A stretch of DNA of 64,000 bases from Calendula officinalis (GCA_963853835.1 OY970832.1:28328208-28392207), one strand, 5' to 3'. Counted from the first letter of the stretch, positions 1 through 12,321 are shown. The notes: generated by a model not told the origin, from the letters alone. A program made the numbers and translations.

Positions 1-70
1 TTTTTTAATGCACTTTTTAATATGATAATACCAGTTTTATTTCACATGATATATCAAACTATATTACATA

Positions 71-680
71 TCATTCATTCTCACGTTTAACAGTAAAAAT
101 CACATTTCTACCATTAGTATGATAGTCTTCATTTATGGTAAAAGTACAAACTTCATTAGCCAAAATTCCGTTTTCATGCATGAAATGCTTGAAATCACCA
201 CTCATTTTAACTTGCTCACGAAAAGCATGGAGGTCCATGACTTCAACAGAATCACCTCTTTGTATCACGCAATGTCTTTTCTGAAGGAGGTGGTTATGCT
301 GCCTCACAAACCAAGCGGGTAAAATCTAAAAATACAAAAAAAATATATGATTTTAGTTAATTGAACAAATATTATCTTGTAATTTTACAACCACGTTTTA
401 AACGTACCATCTTTTGCTTTCTCGTGTCAAATTTCTTAAACCTCCCTTTTAACTGCCTGGGATGAAGAACATCTGGTCCTATTTCACCCAAGTTTTCAAT
501 ATATCGATCATATTGAGCTTGCTCTGCATCAAGCCAACATAGTTGCTCCTCGTCTGCAATTTCTTCTGCATGCACCTCATTGTAATCTCTAGCTATCAAA
601 CTTTCTACCTCAGCCTCATCTAAAGGAGGCGAATCATACACGTAATGATATGGAGGAGACTCATTATTCGACGAACTCAT
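71..680 (-). CDS. Hypothetical two-exon protein with a B3-like C-terminal half
   Basis: Proposed exons are 680-408 and 325-71, with an 82-bp intron that has a GTACGT donor and a TTTTTAG acceptor. Both exons are whole numbers of codons and give about 175 residues. The N-terminal part (residues 1-90) is acidic, rich in Glu, Asp and Tyr, and not recognised. The second exon begins with ILPAWFVRQHN. It later has FKHFMHENGILANEVCTF, which resembles the 'W..F...N.L..GDVC.F' end of plant B3 DNA-binding domains of the REM type. The key Trp of that motif is absent, and the domain looks short or divergent. It could therefore be a nuclear DNA-binding protein or a decayed relative. A TATATATA stretch lies about 125 bp upstream of the ATG. 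The gene model is fairly secure; the B3 assignment is tentative. Confidence 0.5.
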
Positions 681-769
681 TGTTGTTTTTTTGATTTGTG
701 AAGAAGATGGATAAGTTGTGAAATATGTTTTTTTTTGTGAAGTGTAAAGGGAGAAGAAGATGCCTTGGT

Positions 770-960
770 TTTTTTTTTTTGTTGATATGTTGAAAGAGCC
801 CGTATATATATGGGAAAAGCCGGCCTCGGGGAGGCTTTTTTTTTTTGTTGATATGTTGAAGCCGGCCTCGGGGAGGCCTTGTGTTAGGCTGCATGTCAGG
901 AAGCCACAAAGCCGGTCTCCCGGAGTCCTTTTTTAATGGGGAAGCTGGCCTCCAGGACTC
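770..960. repeat. Local duplication with GC-rich GCCGGCCTCGGGGAGGC units
   Basis: A T-run followed by gttgatatgttgaa occurs twice (about 770-794 and 835-860). Each copy is near a GCCGGCCTCGGGGAGGC block (about 819-835 and 862-878). Degraded copies follow near 908-955. The array lies just upstream of the B3-like gene and overlaps its presumed promoter. Confidence 0.6.
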
Positions 961-1045
961 AATAAAGCCTATTTTTGAAAAATCGAAAAAAAGAGCCTAT
1001 TTGTGAAAACTCAGGCAAAAAGAGACCTATTTTTTAAAAAACTTT

Positions 1046-1199
1046 TTACTTTTAAACATAATTAACCTTAATTTATTCAAAAATTGTGGGACTCATTCCC
1101 CACTAACCATCCAATTAATCTAATTTAACCCTCATTATAATCTTTTGCCTTAAAAACCGTGAAACACAAAGTGTATCAGTTATTTTGAATCGGAGGAAG
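1046..1199. mobile_element. 5'-truncated Stowaway-like MITE fragment
   Basis: The right half matches the complete MITE at 33421-33735, including the terminal block that ends ttgaatcggaggaag followed by TA. The left terminal repeat is missing, so this is a truncated copy. Confidence 0.6.
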
Positions 1200-1329
1200 T
1201 ATTATTATTTTCCGAATTTTACTTTGAGAACGTATTATGTTTTATTATAGTTCCACATGAATTTTATGATCTCCTAAACTTTTTTTTTATTTTTAAATGG
1301 GTTTAATAAATTATGTTCATAAAAAGGGT

Positions 1330-1500
1330 CACTACTAAGAAAGGGCCGTCACTTCTCGTCACCATAGGTCCTTCACAAATTCCAGTTAGTGATCGAATGC
1401 CAAAAATCGTCACTAATCAGTGACAAAACAAGAGTGCCGATATTCAAAAATCATCACATATCTTATTGGTTACGAAACACGAAAGTTGTCACTATAGGGT
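1330..1500. mobile_element. Possible CACTA-type transposon terminus
   Basis: Starts with cactactaagaaagg and is followed by several short motifs of the type cgtcact/agtgac in both orientations. This resembles the end and subterminal repeats of plant CACTA (En/Spm) elements. No matching opposite terminus or 3-bp target duplication was found. It is probably a fragment. Confidence 0.35.
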
Positions 1501-1730
1501 ACTACCAATTGGGTCTTCCCTCTAGACGATAGTTTAAGCCAAGAACCCTTCGGAAAGTATTTAGTTCAAATGTAATCGTTTAATTTATACCCTTGATGAA
1601 GTGCCTTGAATGGCCTTTGTTCCATCGTTTTCAATAATCATGCGACATGTATACCAAAACTCGACGAGATGAGCTTTGTATAGAAGGAGACAGAAATAAT
1701 GAAAAAGCTATTAAAAATTTATGTGTTATA

Positions 1731-2044
1731 CTACCTCCGTATCAAAATAAGTGAAAAACACTTTCTGTTTTGACTGGATCAAAATAAGTGATATACTTCT
1801 AAAACTTACCTTATTTGTTAAAAACGTGAGACCCTTTCTCCACTAACTATCTACTTTAATAAAATGAAATTACCCTTTTACCATTACTTTTACTTTTAAA
1901 CATCATTAATATCACTTTATTCAAATGAAGTGGTACCCATTATTCACCAACTATCCATTTCAATCTATCTTAAACTACCTTCTAATCTTTTGCCTTAAAA
2001 ACTGTATTTTCTCAAATGTATCACTTATTTTGATACGGAGGTAG
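1731..2044. mobile_element. Stowaway-like MITE (314 bp)
   Basis: Terminal inverted repeats ctacctccgtatcaaaataa and its complement border the element, which is flanked by TA on both sides. There is no coding capacity. It is distantly related to the copy at 33421-33735. Confidence 0.8.
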
Positions 2045-2664
2045 TATATTTTTTTTAAGTTTAAATCCATAGCCTAGAAAAACGTCATAGCCTGTCATGA
2101 CTTAAGGTTTGATGGTGCCGTCACGCCAGGTCTTACGCTTTTTAGAACCTTGGAAAAATCTCAATCATTTTATTAGATTTTTTGTTTGTATCTTGATAAT
2201 TATCGTTTACCTTCAAAGTATGCTATAGTTATTTATGTTTATACATTAAGATTAAGATATATCTTCAAAATGTTTCAACTCTCAACTTATAATAATTATT
2301 ATGCATCCTTTTTATACTAAGTTAGTTAGTCGAATTAATTAAATGAGTTGAGTTAAGATTGAGGCATACAACCATCTTTTTGCTCTTGAGATAAATAAAG
2401 TTCGTATCATTAGAGAAAGGGGCTCAATTTTGATCGATAACACCCCAAAGCCTAAAATAATGGACTAATTTGATACCTATAGTTTTCAACTAAATATCAT
2501 GATAAACGATATTATTGGTAATCCACAACTTTAACCTTACAAGGCATTCAAATTTCTCATCTTATACCAAGTGACGGGTTATTACAAGCTCTATCGCTTA
2601 AAAACACATTGCATACTCGTCAAGCCTAAACATAACCAAGATCCATACCCAAGAGATGCATTAA

Positions 2665-3000
2665 TTACATGTTCATCGTATCCGGATTTTCAGATAGTGA
2701 TGTAAATATTTTTCGGGTATTATGGGTATTATTTCGGATATTTTGGGTGTCAGATATTTCGGGTACTTTTTGGATATTTCCTAGATATTTTGGGTATTTT
2801 TCGTTTATTTTCGCATAATTTTTAGGACATTTTTTGCTTTTCGGGTAATTTTCCAGATATTGGGTACCCAAAAATCTTGAAAAACACTACCCGGATCCGG
2901 TACCCGCGTTTTTGAATACCCGGATTTCGAATATCGGATAATTTTTCGGATACCTGTTTTTCTAATACCCGGTTTTTCGGATATTTTTGAACACCCTACC
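2665..3000. mobile_element. Relic of a repeat rich in 'cgggta/ggatat' words
   Basis: Many copies of tcgggtat, ggatat and tacccgg occur over 330 bp. The right edge reads as tagggtgttcaaaaatatcc on the minus strand, like the ends of hAT-type MITEs in this window. No matching left end or target duplication was found. Confidence 0.35.
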
Positions 3001-3046
3001 ATCTGTAACACCACCAAATCTCATAGTAATAAACTAACCGTATACT

Positions 3047-3202
3047 AGAGGTGAGCACTTGTGCCAAAAAAACATAACCGGACCGAAAACTGGCCAAAAT
3101 ATAATCGAACCAACACCAATTATGATTTTCAATTCAGTTTTCAGTTTTGTAATTTCATGATTTTTGGTTTTGGTTCGGTATCTGGACCACACTCACTCCT
3201 AC
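3047..3202. mobile_element. Small hAT-like MITE
   Basis: The element starts agaggtgagcac and ends with the imperfect complement cacactcactcct. It is bordered by the direct repeat accgtatact (3037-3046 and 3201-3210), which contains the 8 bp expected for a hAT insertion. The interior contains aaccggaccgaa-type words. Confidence 0.6.
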
Positions 3203-3210
3203 CGTATACT

Positions 3211-4036
3211 GATTCGCGATAAGATCTAGAAACAGAGTTCCTATTCCAAACCGCCATCCGAACCCTTAAAAAAACCTAGTAGTCAGTAAAAAACACAACA
3301 AACCAATGTATCAAGAATAAAAAAACTCTCCGGCTTTTTTCTTTAATCATTTCTCAAAAGAATCACACAACTTATGATGGTTCACAACAATATTCAGAGT
3401 AATAACACAAAAAAGAAAAATAGAAAATCTGCAGCCATTACATTGATACAGGGGCACACGCAGTTTTGGTATTCATGTATCGGGTCAGATTCGTTCTTGA
3501 CTATACACCTTATTGGGCTCAGCCCAACAACATTCCTCTTCTGTTTCTGGAAGCCCATTAATACATTCTTCCTTCCTGTACATAATAATAATAATATAAT
3601 CTTATCAACTTATAAATATGCTTCCACAAAAATTCTGTATTTCAACACCCAACTGCCACCCTGTACCAAAACCGTAAATAACCGCATCAGTATTTTTTAT
3701 AAAATATGCTCATTCTAAAACAAGCTGGGCCAGGTCAGGCTGTCCCAAAAAAAATTGTCCAACTTTTTTATATTTATAAATGATTAACGAGTCGAATATA
3801 ATTATAATTGTTTCAATAATATCTGACTTTTCTATAAAATGATTTCAGGTTTTTTCCATTAGAGATAAAACATAACCAGACTAGCCCGTTGGCCGTTATA
3901 AAAAAATAGCATAATTAAAAATGACATGGATCAACATGTGATCACAAAGATTCAACAGTTATACCAGTAAATATATGAATATAATAAAATAAATTTTTAA
4001 AAGAACATACCGATAGAAGTTTATTTGTTGAATATT
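3211..4036. other. Intergenic/3' flank of the kinase gene
   Basis: No convincing gene is seen. An open frame of about 114 codons (3374-3718) has neither recognisable domains nor supporting codon structure. The part nearest 4036 should hold the 3' UTR of the minus-strand kinase gene. Confidence 0.5.
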
Positions 4037-7000
4037 TCAAGATACAGTTCTTCCATAACAAATGGATGCTATGTACAAATTCTTCGACCATTTCTCCTGT
4101 CAAGACAAAACCAAAATCAAAATCAAAATCAAAATCAATACACTGTTGTTTTATTATCCAACTTTTATAAAAACTTATATTAAAAAAAAAAAACTACCTT
4201 AACATGAGTACTAGGAAAAGCAGATGTTCTTAAAGTTTCTTGAGTAACATCTTGTGATCTCTTTTTAGATGTACTAAGAATAAAGGCGGCTTGATCTTCA
4301 GTTGCAGCAGCCGCCGTTATCCGGTACCCGTTTTCCCATCTTCTGTGAATTCCTTCACTCGGGTACAGAAAATCAAGTTCAACCACCTGCAAAAAAAAAA
4401 AAAACCATAAAGTTGACTTTTTCAGGTTGACTTTTTTGGGTTGACTTTTTTGGGTTGACTTTTTGAAAAACGGATGGAATGGTACCTGACTAGAGTAAGT
4501 TGCATCTCGAGACATAACAATACCCCATCGACCACCAGCAGTTGTCATTGAGGTTACTAAAAATCCTTCTTTCCATTTTTTGTTGATCCATTTGAATGGA
4601 AAAACATCACTCACTTTGTATGATTGTTGTGTGTATGATGTCCCTAGCAATATATTAATAAAATAAATTATTATTAATTACTTCGGAATGAAACACACGA
4701 TTTTACAGATTTTAAATTAAAAACTAATAAATATATAAGAGTAAATTACACAAATGGTACTTTAGGTTTGTACCAAATTACATATTTAGTCCTTTAGTTT
4801 CATAAATTACACTGGTAGTCCTTATTTCTGAAACTATTAACATGTTTGGTCCTTTACCTAAATAGACATTTATTTTTCGCATCAATAAGGACTATGAGTG
4901 TAATTTATGAAACTAAAGGACCAAATATGTAATATGGTACATACCTAACGGACCATTTGTGTAATTTACTCAATATATAAATAATAAAACTTACCTTTAG
5001 ACATAACCACTAACGCACTACCGTTTGCCGAACCCGCAAGTGACGTGATGTAATAATTTTTCTCCCATTGCTCCATTATCCATTCCTTCAATACACAAAA
5101 CATCATCAAAAAATAAAATTTATTAAAGTACACTTTCCGTCCCTCCCCACTTTTTTAAGCATTTTGGTCCCCCTATAATTCGTAAATTATTTTATATTTT
5201 CAGTCAATTTTTTTTTTTTACCTTATGCAAGAAAACAGGGGAGAGTTCATAAACTTGTGAAGTAAATCCTGTGCCAGCATCCATAACAATGGCCCACAAA
5301 TTAGCTGCAGAAGCAACACAACTAATATTTAAACCATCACTTTTCCCCTTTTCAACGTGTTGGTGAAGTCTTGCATCCGTTACATTGTAGTAATACCTGT
5401 TTTTTTTCATAATAAATTGTTTAAAAAAATTATATTTATATAATAATAAAGAATTAAAAAACAATTTTGAGGTTGATACCGTTGTTTCATTGGAGTTCTT
5501 GAAGTATAAATAGAAATCCACTGAGTTGCAGGAGTGCCTAAACGTGTTTTCTTTCTTGGTTGAGTATCTTCTTCCAAATCAATAAGCAATCTTCCTCTTT
5601 TTTGTCCCACCTAAATACACACAATTATCGAAATTACATCAAGAAAAACATGATAAAAAAATGAGTAAATTACAGAAATTGTCCCTGTGGTTTTACGAAT
5701 TTTCTGATTTTGTCCTTAAACTTTTTTTGGTGATTTTTGTCCCTATAGTCTTCAAATTTCATCTTTTTTTGTCCATTTTGACCTAAAATAACTTATTTCA
5801 ATTTATCTGTTAAAAAGTTCTGAAATTTTTTAGTAAGGGTTTTTGGTCAAAATGGACAAAAAATATGAGATTTGAAGACCATATGGACAAAAATCACCAA
5901 AAAAAAAAGTTTAGGGACAAAATCAGAGAATTCATAAAACCACAAGGACAATTTCTGTAATCTAGATAAATATATAATTATAATTCTGAAAATCATACCT
6001 TTAAGGCACCATCGATTCTAATTGGTCGAAGAGATGCAGTTGAAACAAGACAATTATCAAAGAGTCCAATAAGCTTCAAGTAATTTGGTTCTTCATCAAA
6101 TTTCATGTTTGTAACCGTTTCAAGAAATTGTTTAAAAGGTGATGGACAAAGATAACAAAGTAAATCTGGAGATGTCGCCATCTTCTTTTTACAAACAAGA
6201 AACCCTTTGTTTTCTCCCTGCAATCCAATCATTGTTTAAAAAAAAATTAAAAAAAAAAAAAAAAAAAAAAAAACTCACAATGAAGCCTTGCCATGGAAGC
6301 TTTCCTCTAAGAAGAAATATTAATGTGTATGCTAATGATTCAAGATCATCCCTCCTGCTTCCGGTTCTCCCTAAATGAGCATGTACACTTGCATAACGTA
6401 CTGTTCCCCTGTAAATTAAATTAAATTTTAAATATAAATATAAATAAATAATCATGCAAGATATATAAACTTTATTCAAGAGATATGAAATAAATAGTAC
6501 CTGAAAACATCAGGTTTTTGGTCATAATCAACATGATTACCAGATGATGTGTCCCTCCATTTTGAAGCTAAAATACAATAATATTTTAAACATAAAGTTT
6601 AAAATAAAATGCAAATGTTACAATGAGAAATATGTTATGTACCTAAACCAAGATCGACCAAATACAACTTTTTTTCATTAGGTGTCCCCGGCTGACCAAG
6701 TAAAAAGTTTTCAGGCTTTACATCTCCATGAACAAATCTGAAATAAATAAATAAATAAATAAAATTTAGTTGTCAGATCACATGTTAATAATAGGAAATG
6801 AATTACTTATGTAACATAAAACAAAATAATTACCCTCTTAAGTGAAGTTGTTCTAATATTGATAATGATTCCACTGCTATACAAGCAACCATTTCTTCAG
6901 AAAGACTGTCAAAAAACCATTCTTCAATTTTAGCTTTCATTATAAGAAAAATACTAAAATTTTACAAAAATCACAACTCAAAAACTTATTAATCGTTAAC

Positions 7001-8106
7001 ATACATTTGATTGTTGGAATTCCAAACGTCCCATAAACTTGGGCCTAGTTTGTCCATAACCTAAGAAATTAAAAAATAATGAATCAAACCCACAAATATA
7101 AATAAATAAATAAATAAATAAATAAGTAAAGTGAGAAGAAAACTCACAAGGATATAATAATCTCCTTGTCGGCCTTTATGATGAACCGATGGAACTCCAT
7201 AACACCCATTCAGAGTACTTTAAACAACAAAAAAGTAATAAAAAATATAAAAATAAGTAACTTTATTTATTCATGTTATTTATAAATTATAATAAAACAT
7301 AACTGACCTGTAAACTTGCCACTCATAAGGAGGACCGTAACTACATCCTTTACCATTTCGATGCTCCAATTTCAAAGCAACCTAAATCCAACCGTTGAAA
7401 TATGAATAAAAAATTAAAAATATATAAAAAAATATAAAAATTTAATTTGAGCATACCTCAAGAGCATCGGGGCCCGTGTTTCCTGAACCACCACTCACTC
7501 TTCTTCCTACATAAACTTGACCAAATCCTCCTTTACCAAGCTTTCTTTCTAATTTGTATGCAGGAGAATTCCCAACTTGAACCTGAAATATCTCAAAATC
7601 TTTAATATAATTGCACCATTAATCAAACATTAAATAAAAAATCCATATCATTTATACCAAAACAAATAATAACAAATATGAACACTTACCCTTTCAGGAA
7701 CCGGGCTTGTGCTTCCTTCATCTTCTGCATCAGCAGCAGCAGCCAATTTCTCTGCACTTTTTCCAACAACCAACTGATTACCACCACCAACATCCAAATT
7801 CAACGGGCCCCGCCCAATTCCGGTACCAAATATTTCAGGACTTTTATCTTGATCAGTTGTTAATCGGTTACCCCGCCCTCTGCCAGCTGGCCTAGGCATT
7901 TGATTTGGATAAGGATATCCCACTGGACCGGCGGCTGCAGGTGCTTTAGCTGCCTGAGCTTTGCCTCTACGGGTCCCACGACGAGGTGGCGGTGCTAAAA
8001 GTGCAGTATTATCTTCAACATTATTATTATTATTATTATTGTTATTATTGTTGTTGTTATTATTAGCTTTTTTGGCTTCACGAACTCCACGTCTCAAATC
8101 CGGCAT
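4037..8106 (-). CDS. MLK: MUT9-like (photoregulatory) protein kinase, casein kinase 1-type
   Basis: Sixteen exons: 8106-7690, 7582-7457, 7381-7308, 7217-7148, 7060-7005, 6905-6834, 6737-6643, 6567-6501, 6408-6279, 6217-5999, 5610-5480, 5396-5222, 5085-4995, 4643-4486, 4386-4198 and 4096-4037. All introns are GT-AG and the phases agree, giving 709 residues, close to plant MLK/PPK proteins. Residues 1-139 are a basic, low-complexity region with a poly-Asn tract. The kinase domain follows: glycine loop LGKGGFGQV (154-162), VALK lysine 185, catalytic VHGDVKPEN (Asp277) and DLG (Asp300). The CK1-like segment GTVRYASVHAHLGRTGSRRD comes next. From about residue 435 come WI..W....Y repeats of the C-terminal domain typical of this family. 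Known relatives are nuclear kinases that phosphorylate histone and photoreceptor-pathway proteins; that role is inferred here by family. No lesion was seen. Confidence 0.95.
4739..4971. mobile_element. Mutator-like MITE inside a kinase intron (233 bp)
   Basis: Terminal inverted repeats gagtaaattacacaaatggt and its complement border the element. It is flanked by the 9-bp direct repeat aatatataa (4730-4738 and 4972-4980). A 9-bp duplication is typical of Mutator-like elements. It lies in the intron between the exons 5085-4995 and 4643-4486. Confidence 0.75.
5663..5965. mobile_element. Related MITE inside another kinase intron
   Basis: The left end gagtaaattacagaaattgt and the right end acaatttctgtaatctag form an imperfect terminal inverted repeat over a long hairpin. 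The left terminus resembles that of the element at 4739-4971. The target duplication is degraded. It is in the intron between exons 6217-5999 and 5610-5480. Confidence 0.6.
8019..8065. repeat. (ATT)n/(AAT)n trinucleotide repeat coding poly-Asn
   Basis: A run of att/gtt triplets in the first coding exon of the kinase gene encodes about 15 consecutive asparagines near residue 15. It is a likely length-variable site. Confidence 0.9.
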
Positions 8107-8164
8107 CTTCTTCCATGCACAAATTAATATCCTCCAACTTTAATGGAAGATATACCGATAAACC

Positions 8165-8783
8165 CTGATTTATTACAAAATAAAATAAAATAAATATCAG
8201 GAAACTAAAACAATACAAAGAAACAAAAATGAATAAATGCAAATGTTCCAAGATATTTTAGGCAAAAAGTGACAGTTAAATTTATCGTTAAATTGATTGT
8301 TAGTTTGTAACGAAAAGCAAAGACAGATTGGTTCAAAAATCAAAACATCAATCACTTGAACCAAAACCGATCTTTAATCTGAAAAAGTTATAGCTTTTGT
8401 GATATAACCATATTCAATTTGAATTTACTCAGTTATCAAAAGCAATCAAAAAAGTAATTTCCTTTTTTTTATAATGATCTAACAAATCATACACAAAATC
8501 AAAACCAAATTTTGCTAATGAGCCCAACATCCATCAGTTGTAGGATCACTTTTGCCTACAATCTACAAACTCAAACTATCAAATGAGATCAATTGATACA
8601 CCGTCAACAATGATCATCGAAAAACGCAAAATTTCACATCGGAAAGATCAAAACCCACCCAGATACACAAAATAAACAAGCGAAAACATATATCGTAAAT
8701 GCACAACCGTAAGATTCAAACAAACATACACAGTACAATCAAGAACAGCAAAAAAATCAAAATTTTCAGAAAATAAATTATAC
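8165..8783 (-). other. 5' leader intron of the kinase gene
   Basis: On the minus strand, a donor AAG|GTATAAT at 8784/8783 and an acceptor AATCAG|GG at 8165/8164 enclose an AT-rich stretch upstream of the start codon. The exon upstream (from about 8930 to 8784) is CT-rich on the minus strand, as is common in plant leaders. Inferred from splice signals only. Confidence 0.5.
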
Positions 8784-8989
8784 CTTGAAGTAAATAATCA
8801 ACTGCTCAGATGATAAATTGGAAAGGCGATTATTGAGATTGAATCGAGCAGATTGAAATCCCGATCAAAAATATGTTTGATTTCTAGAATTTGATGGAGA
8901 GAGAGAAGGGGGTGGGTAAGTCGATGGGGGTTTGCGGTCGATGTATGTATGTGTGTTGTTGTGTGTGTGGCGCATGGAAAGACGGTGTA

Positions 8990-10377
8990 AGATTGTACGT
9001 ATGAGGCGTACGATAGCAACGTCATTACACCATGGTTTGGTTTGGTTTGGTTTGGTAAGTTGTACCTTCACACTTGTTAATGGCAAATGGGCTCCTTTTC
9101 ATCTTCTTCCTAACTGTATTTGTCTGGGCTCTTTTTTTCAATTTTTAATTGTTTTAAAACCCGACCCGGTATCAAAACCAATTAGGATAACCGGCCCGAC
9201 CCACACATTAGGTTTAGAAAGTAAAAAAATCACCTTTATCAATGCACATAATAACATTTCGTACGTAAATATGTGGTGTATATGTCACTTCTTGTGCTAC
9301 ATAATTATAAATCAAATTTCTTAGTAAGCTCTAGATCTAACAGATCTCTTACAAATTGGAAATTTGATATTTCTATTGATAATTATTGATATACTTTTTT
9401 TTTTTTGTTGAAAATGGCAAATGATATTAACAGAAGCCTACTCGTAATTTTTCAGCAGGCACCTCAGGTTCGAGCTCCTTTACAGGGCAAACACATCCCC
9501 CATATGGATTTTCAGGGAAAAGTCCCTCATTTTAACACCACAAGAGGTGTTTACAGATTCGAATTCCAGACTTCACACCTCATAGATCCCTCATATTTTA
9601 CTAATTATATAATATAATGATTGTAAACGCTTTTCTAATATTAATGTTTCTTCGGCGCATTTTTTATGCTTAGTTATTCTTAAAAAACTTAAGGCATTTA
9701 TTTTCTCGTCTTTAATTTACTACACTTATTTAACCTAATATTTTCTATATCCCTCCATTTTAGAGGCTTAAAAATTAAAATCTATGGATTAGATGAAGTC
9801 AATTTTCACAAGGATGCTAAAGGGAATTGAAGGTACTTATATTGATTAACAAACTTGCAATATTTAAGCTACTATTTAGACTACATTCTAATGTCTTCCA
9901 AGTAGCCAAATAAGGTCGAGGAATAAACCCGGCACTTGCCTAATTAAGTGTTATTATGGATTGTCATCATTAAAACTCTATATAATTGTTTGACCTAACA
10001 TCGGTCTTTCTTGAAGTCCTTAAAACTAGGTTGGGTTGCACTTCATTTTGCTATCTCTATGCTGCCAACTAAAAAGTCTAATTAGATGCTGCTTGGTGGT
10101 GGTTGTAGCTCAACAAACTACAGCTTATACCCATGAGTCAAAGTTCCAAGACATTTATAATGATTGTTGCTAGTCATTAACTACTAAGGACACATTCTTA
10201 TAATTCATGAATGATTGTTATGAGAATGACATTCAGTTAAAAATAAGTTGTGGCCTTGTCTGTGATTTAACGGGTGTATGTGATATTTCTTACAAGTTAA
10301 CCCATTATTTTATCACAATTTTATCGTCATATTCTTATAGTAAAAACATATGGGTTTTGTTACTTGTGGGTTTTGTT
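8990..10377. other. Intergenic, no supported gene
   Basis: Upstream flank of the kinase gene followed by AT-rich DNA. The short open frames at 8932-9324 and 9405-9617 show no domain, splice or codon signal that I can support. Confidence 0.5.
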
Positions 10378-10518
10378 AATGACAGTCTTTAGGGTTATCT
10401 CTAACGTGCATAAAAAGTTTGTACATTCATGGATAGAGTAGTGTTCCTAAAATTCAGGGGGTGATTTTTACATTATTTTTATCTTCTTATTGATAGCCCT
10501 AAGAACTGTTATTATCAT
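10378..10518. mobile_element. Short MITE, copy 1 (relative at 60490-60627)
   Basis: About 140 bp with imperfect terminal inverted repeats of the type gacagccctaag. The interior, including ctaacgtgcataaaa and gtacattcatggatagagta, is shared with the copy at 60490-60627. No coding capacity. Confidence 0.65.
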
Positions 10519-11349
10519 ATTTCAAAACTTATATGACACTGATGCGTCTTTAAAGAATCGATATCCTTAGTAACAGATACAAGACCAATTGTTGATGTTA
10601 AACCTCAAAGGATATTTTTGACAAATTTTATAATATAGTGACACGATGTAAGAGTTCCTAAAGTAGATGTCGGAGAAACCAATTCATCCATGTTACTAGT
10701 TTTTGTGTCATTAATATTTACATAGAAGGTCACATGCTTGGTCTTTATCATGGTACAATTTCTCAAGAGATACATACCAATGGAAATCCAATATATTTAT
10801 AATGATAAAATGGTTCAACAATAATATTCAATCCCAACAAAAGCATAGGTGATTACCGAGAGCAGAGAGACGGCTTCTCAAAGGATAAAATGGTAATTTT
10901 CCTTAATTGTGTTTTCCTAAGAAAATACAGTTCATTGGCTATAATTCAAACAACAATTATATTGTAAGTTGGTAACTCATTAACACATCTATCTCACAGT
11001 TTATCACCAAAAGTTGTCAACTAATGTAAATATTTCTGGATCTTGGTTTTTTGGTAGTGTGTGTATGTATGTATTTTGGCCTTAAGTAATGTCAGTGTTT
11101 CTCACCCAACATTCAATTTTAGTCGGACGCTAAGATAAAAACATCAATATTTAACGAAAAGAGCTATATTTCAAAATGAAATGTTTGAGATAGACTCATA
11201 AGATGTTGGGTTTTTTCAACTTTTCTGTTACATCTACTGATTTGCAAATTATTGAAATCACAATCTAATGCTTTGTCTCAAGATTCACACTAAAAAAACA
11301 AGTCTGACAAATCTAAGGAACTTGAAACTGAATCCAAAACATGGGGAAA
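10519..11349. other. Intergenic, no supported gene
   Basis: AT-rich sequence without recognisable features. The end adjoining 11350 should contain the 3' UTR of the S15a gene. Confidence 0.5.
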
Positions 11350-12267
11350 TCAATAAAAGTAACCCAAAACCTGACCACCAACATTTTGTCGAATTGCTTC
11401 TTCATGATCCAATACACCATTTGGGGTTGTTATCACCACATACCCCCACTGCATCAATCAAATTCAACAAACATCATACAAATTGGTAACAAAACAAGCT
11501 TTATACACAAAATTAGATGTTTATAGTATGCAAATACTACAACAGTTGATAATGAAAATGTTAGAAAACAGAAAATTAAGTGATAAAACCTGCTGTGTTG
11601 GAAGGGTACGTAGTCTATAATTCTCAATTTCATGAGCTTTGATGTCTTGTCTGTATGTAATTGCTCTACAATCTTTAATCCTTCCAAGCAATTCAACTTT
11701 TATCTTTCCTACTCTGTGAGGATCATACACTTGAAAATTCTTCACATATCCTGAAATTCATAACAAAATACACAAAACTAATACCCAGAAATATGTTCAG
11801 AAAACAACATAAGAATCATGATTATTTTATTCAGTAGCAGCATAATGAAATACAGAATAACTCGGTTCAAAAAACAGGGATTAGATTCTAATGTGAAATA
11901 TGACCTAACAATGGTTGATTGAAGGATGGATTTATCATTAATGGTACCAAAACTCATGATTTCATTGTGATATAAATGATACGGATTAACTCGAATTAAA
12001 ATTAGTAAGTAATTATGCTTTATAACCTAATCGATTTTGGTAACAGCAACAGACGACTTAGAAACTAGTGTTTAAACCCTAATTGCAAATCACACTAAAT
12101 TACGGTGATTCGATTTGATTTGAGTGAGATTGATTACCTCGTTGTTTCATGATAGTGAGAAAAGAGGAAATGACATTGGAGATGGGTTGAAGTTGAGCAG
12201 ATGCGAAACCTCTCTTCTCGGCATTAACCATGGTCCTCAAAGCATCGTTCAATATCCTCCGACCCAT
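11350..12267 (-). CDS. RPS15A: Ribosomal protein S15a (uS8), divergent B/E type
   Basis: Exons are 12267-12138, 11750-11590 and 11448-11350, with GT-AG introns, giving 129 residues. The start MGRRILNDALRTMVNAEKRG, the middle YVKNFQVYDPHRVGKIKVEL and the end VGGQVLGYFY are the signature of the plant S15a B/E subfamily. That subfamily differs clearly from the main cytosolic S15a. Members of this type have been described as replacing the lost mitochondrial S8 protein, so this product probably acts in the mitochondrial small subunit. That is known for the family, not shown here. The length equals that of the family and no lesion is seen. Arg at the usual 'LPTRQWGY' site is Gln here (LPTQQ|WGY), exactly at the exon 2/3 border. 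Confidence 0.93.
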
Positions 12268-12321
12268 TTCGATTTCCTCAATTCAGTCTCTTCTGCTCTT
12301 CCGAAAGCGATTATGCAAGCT

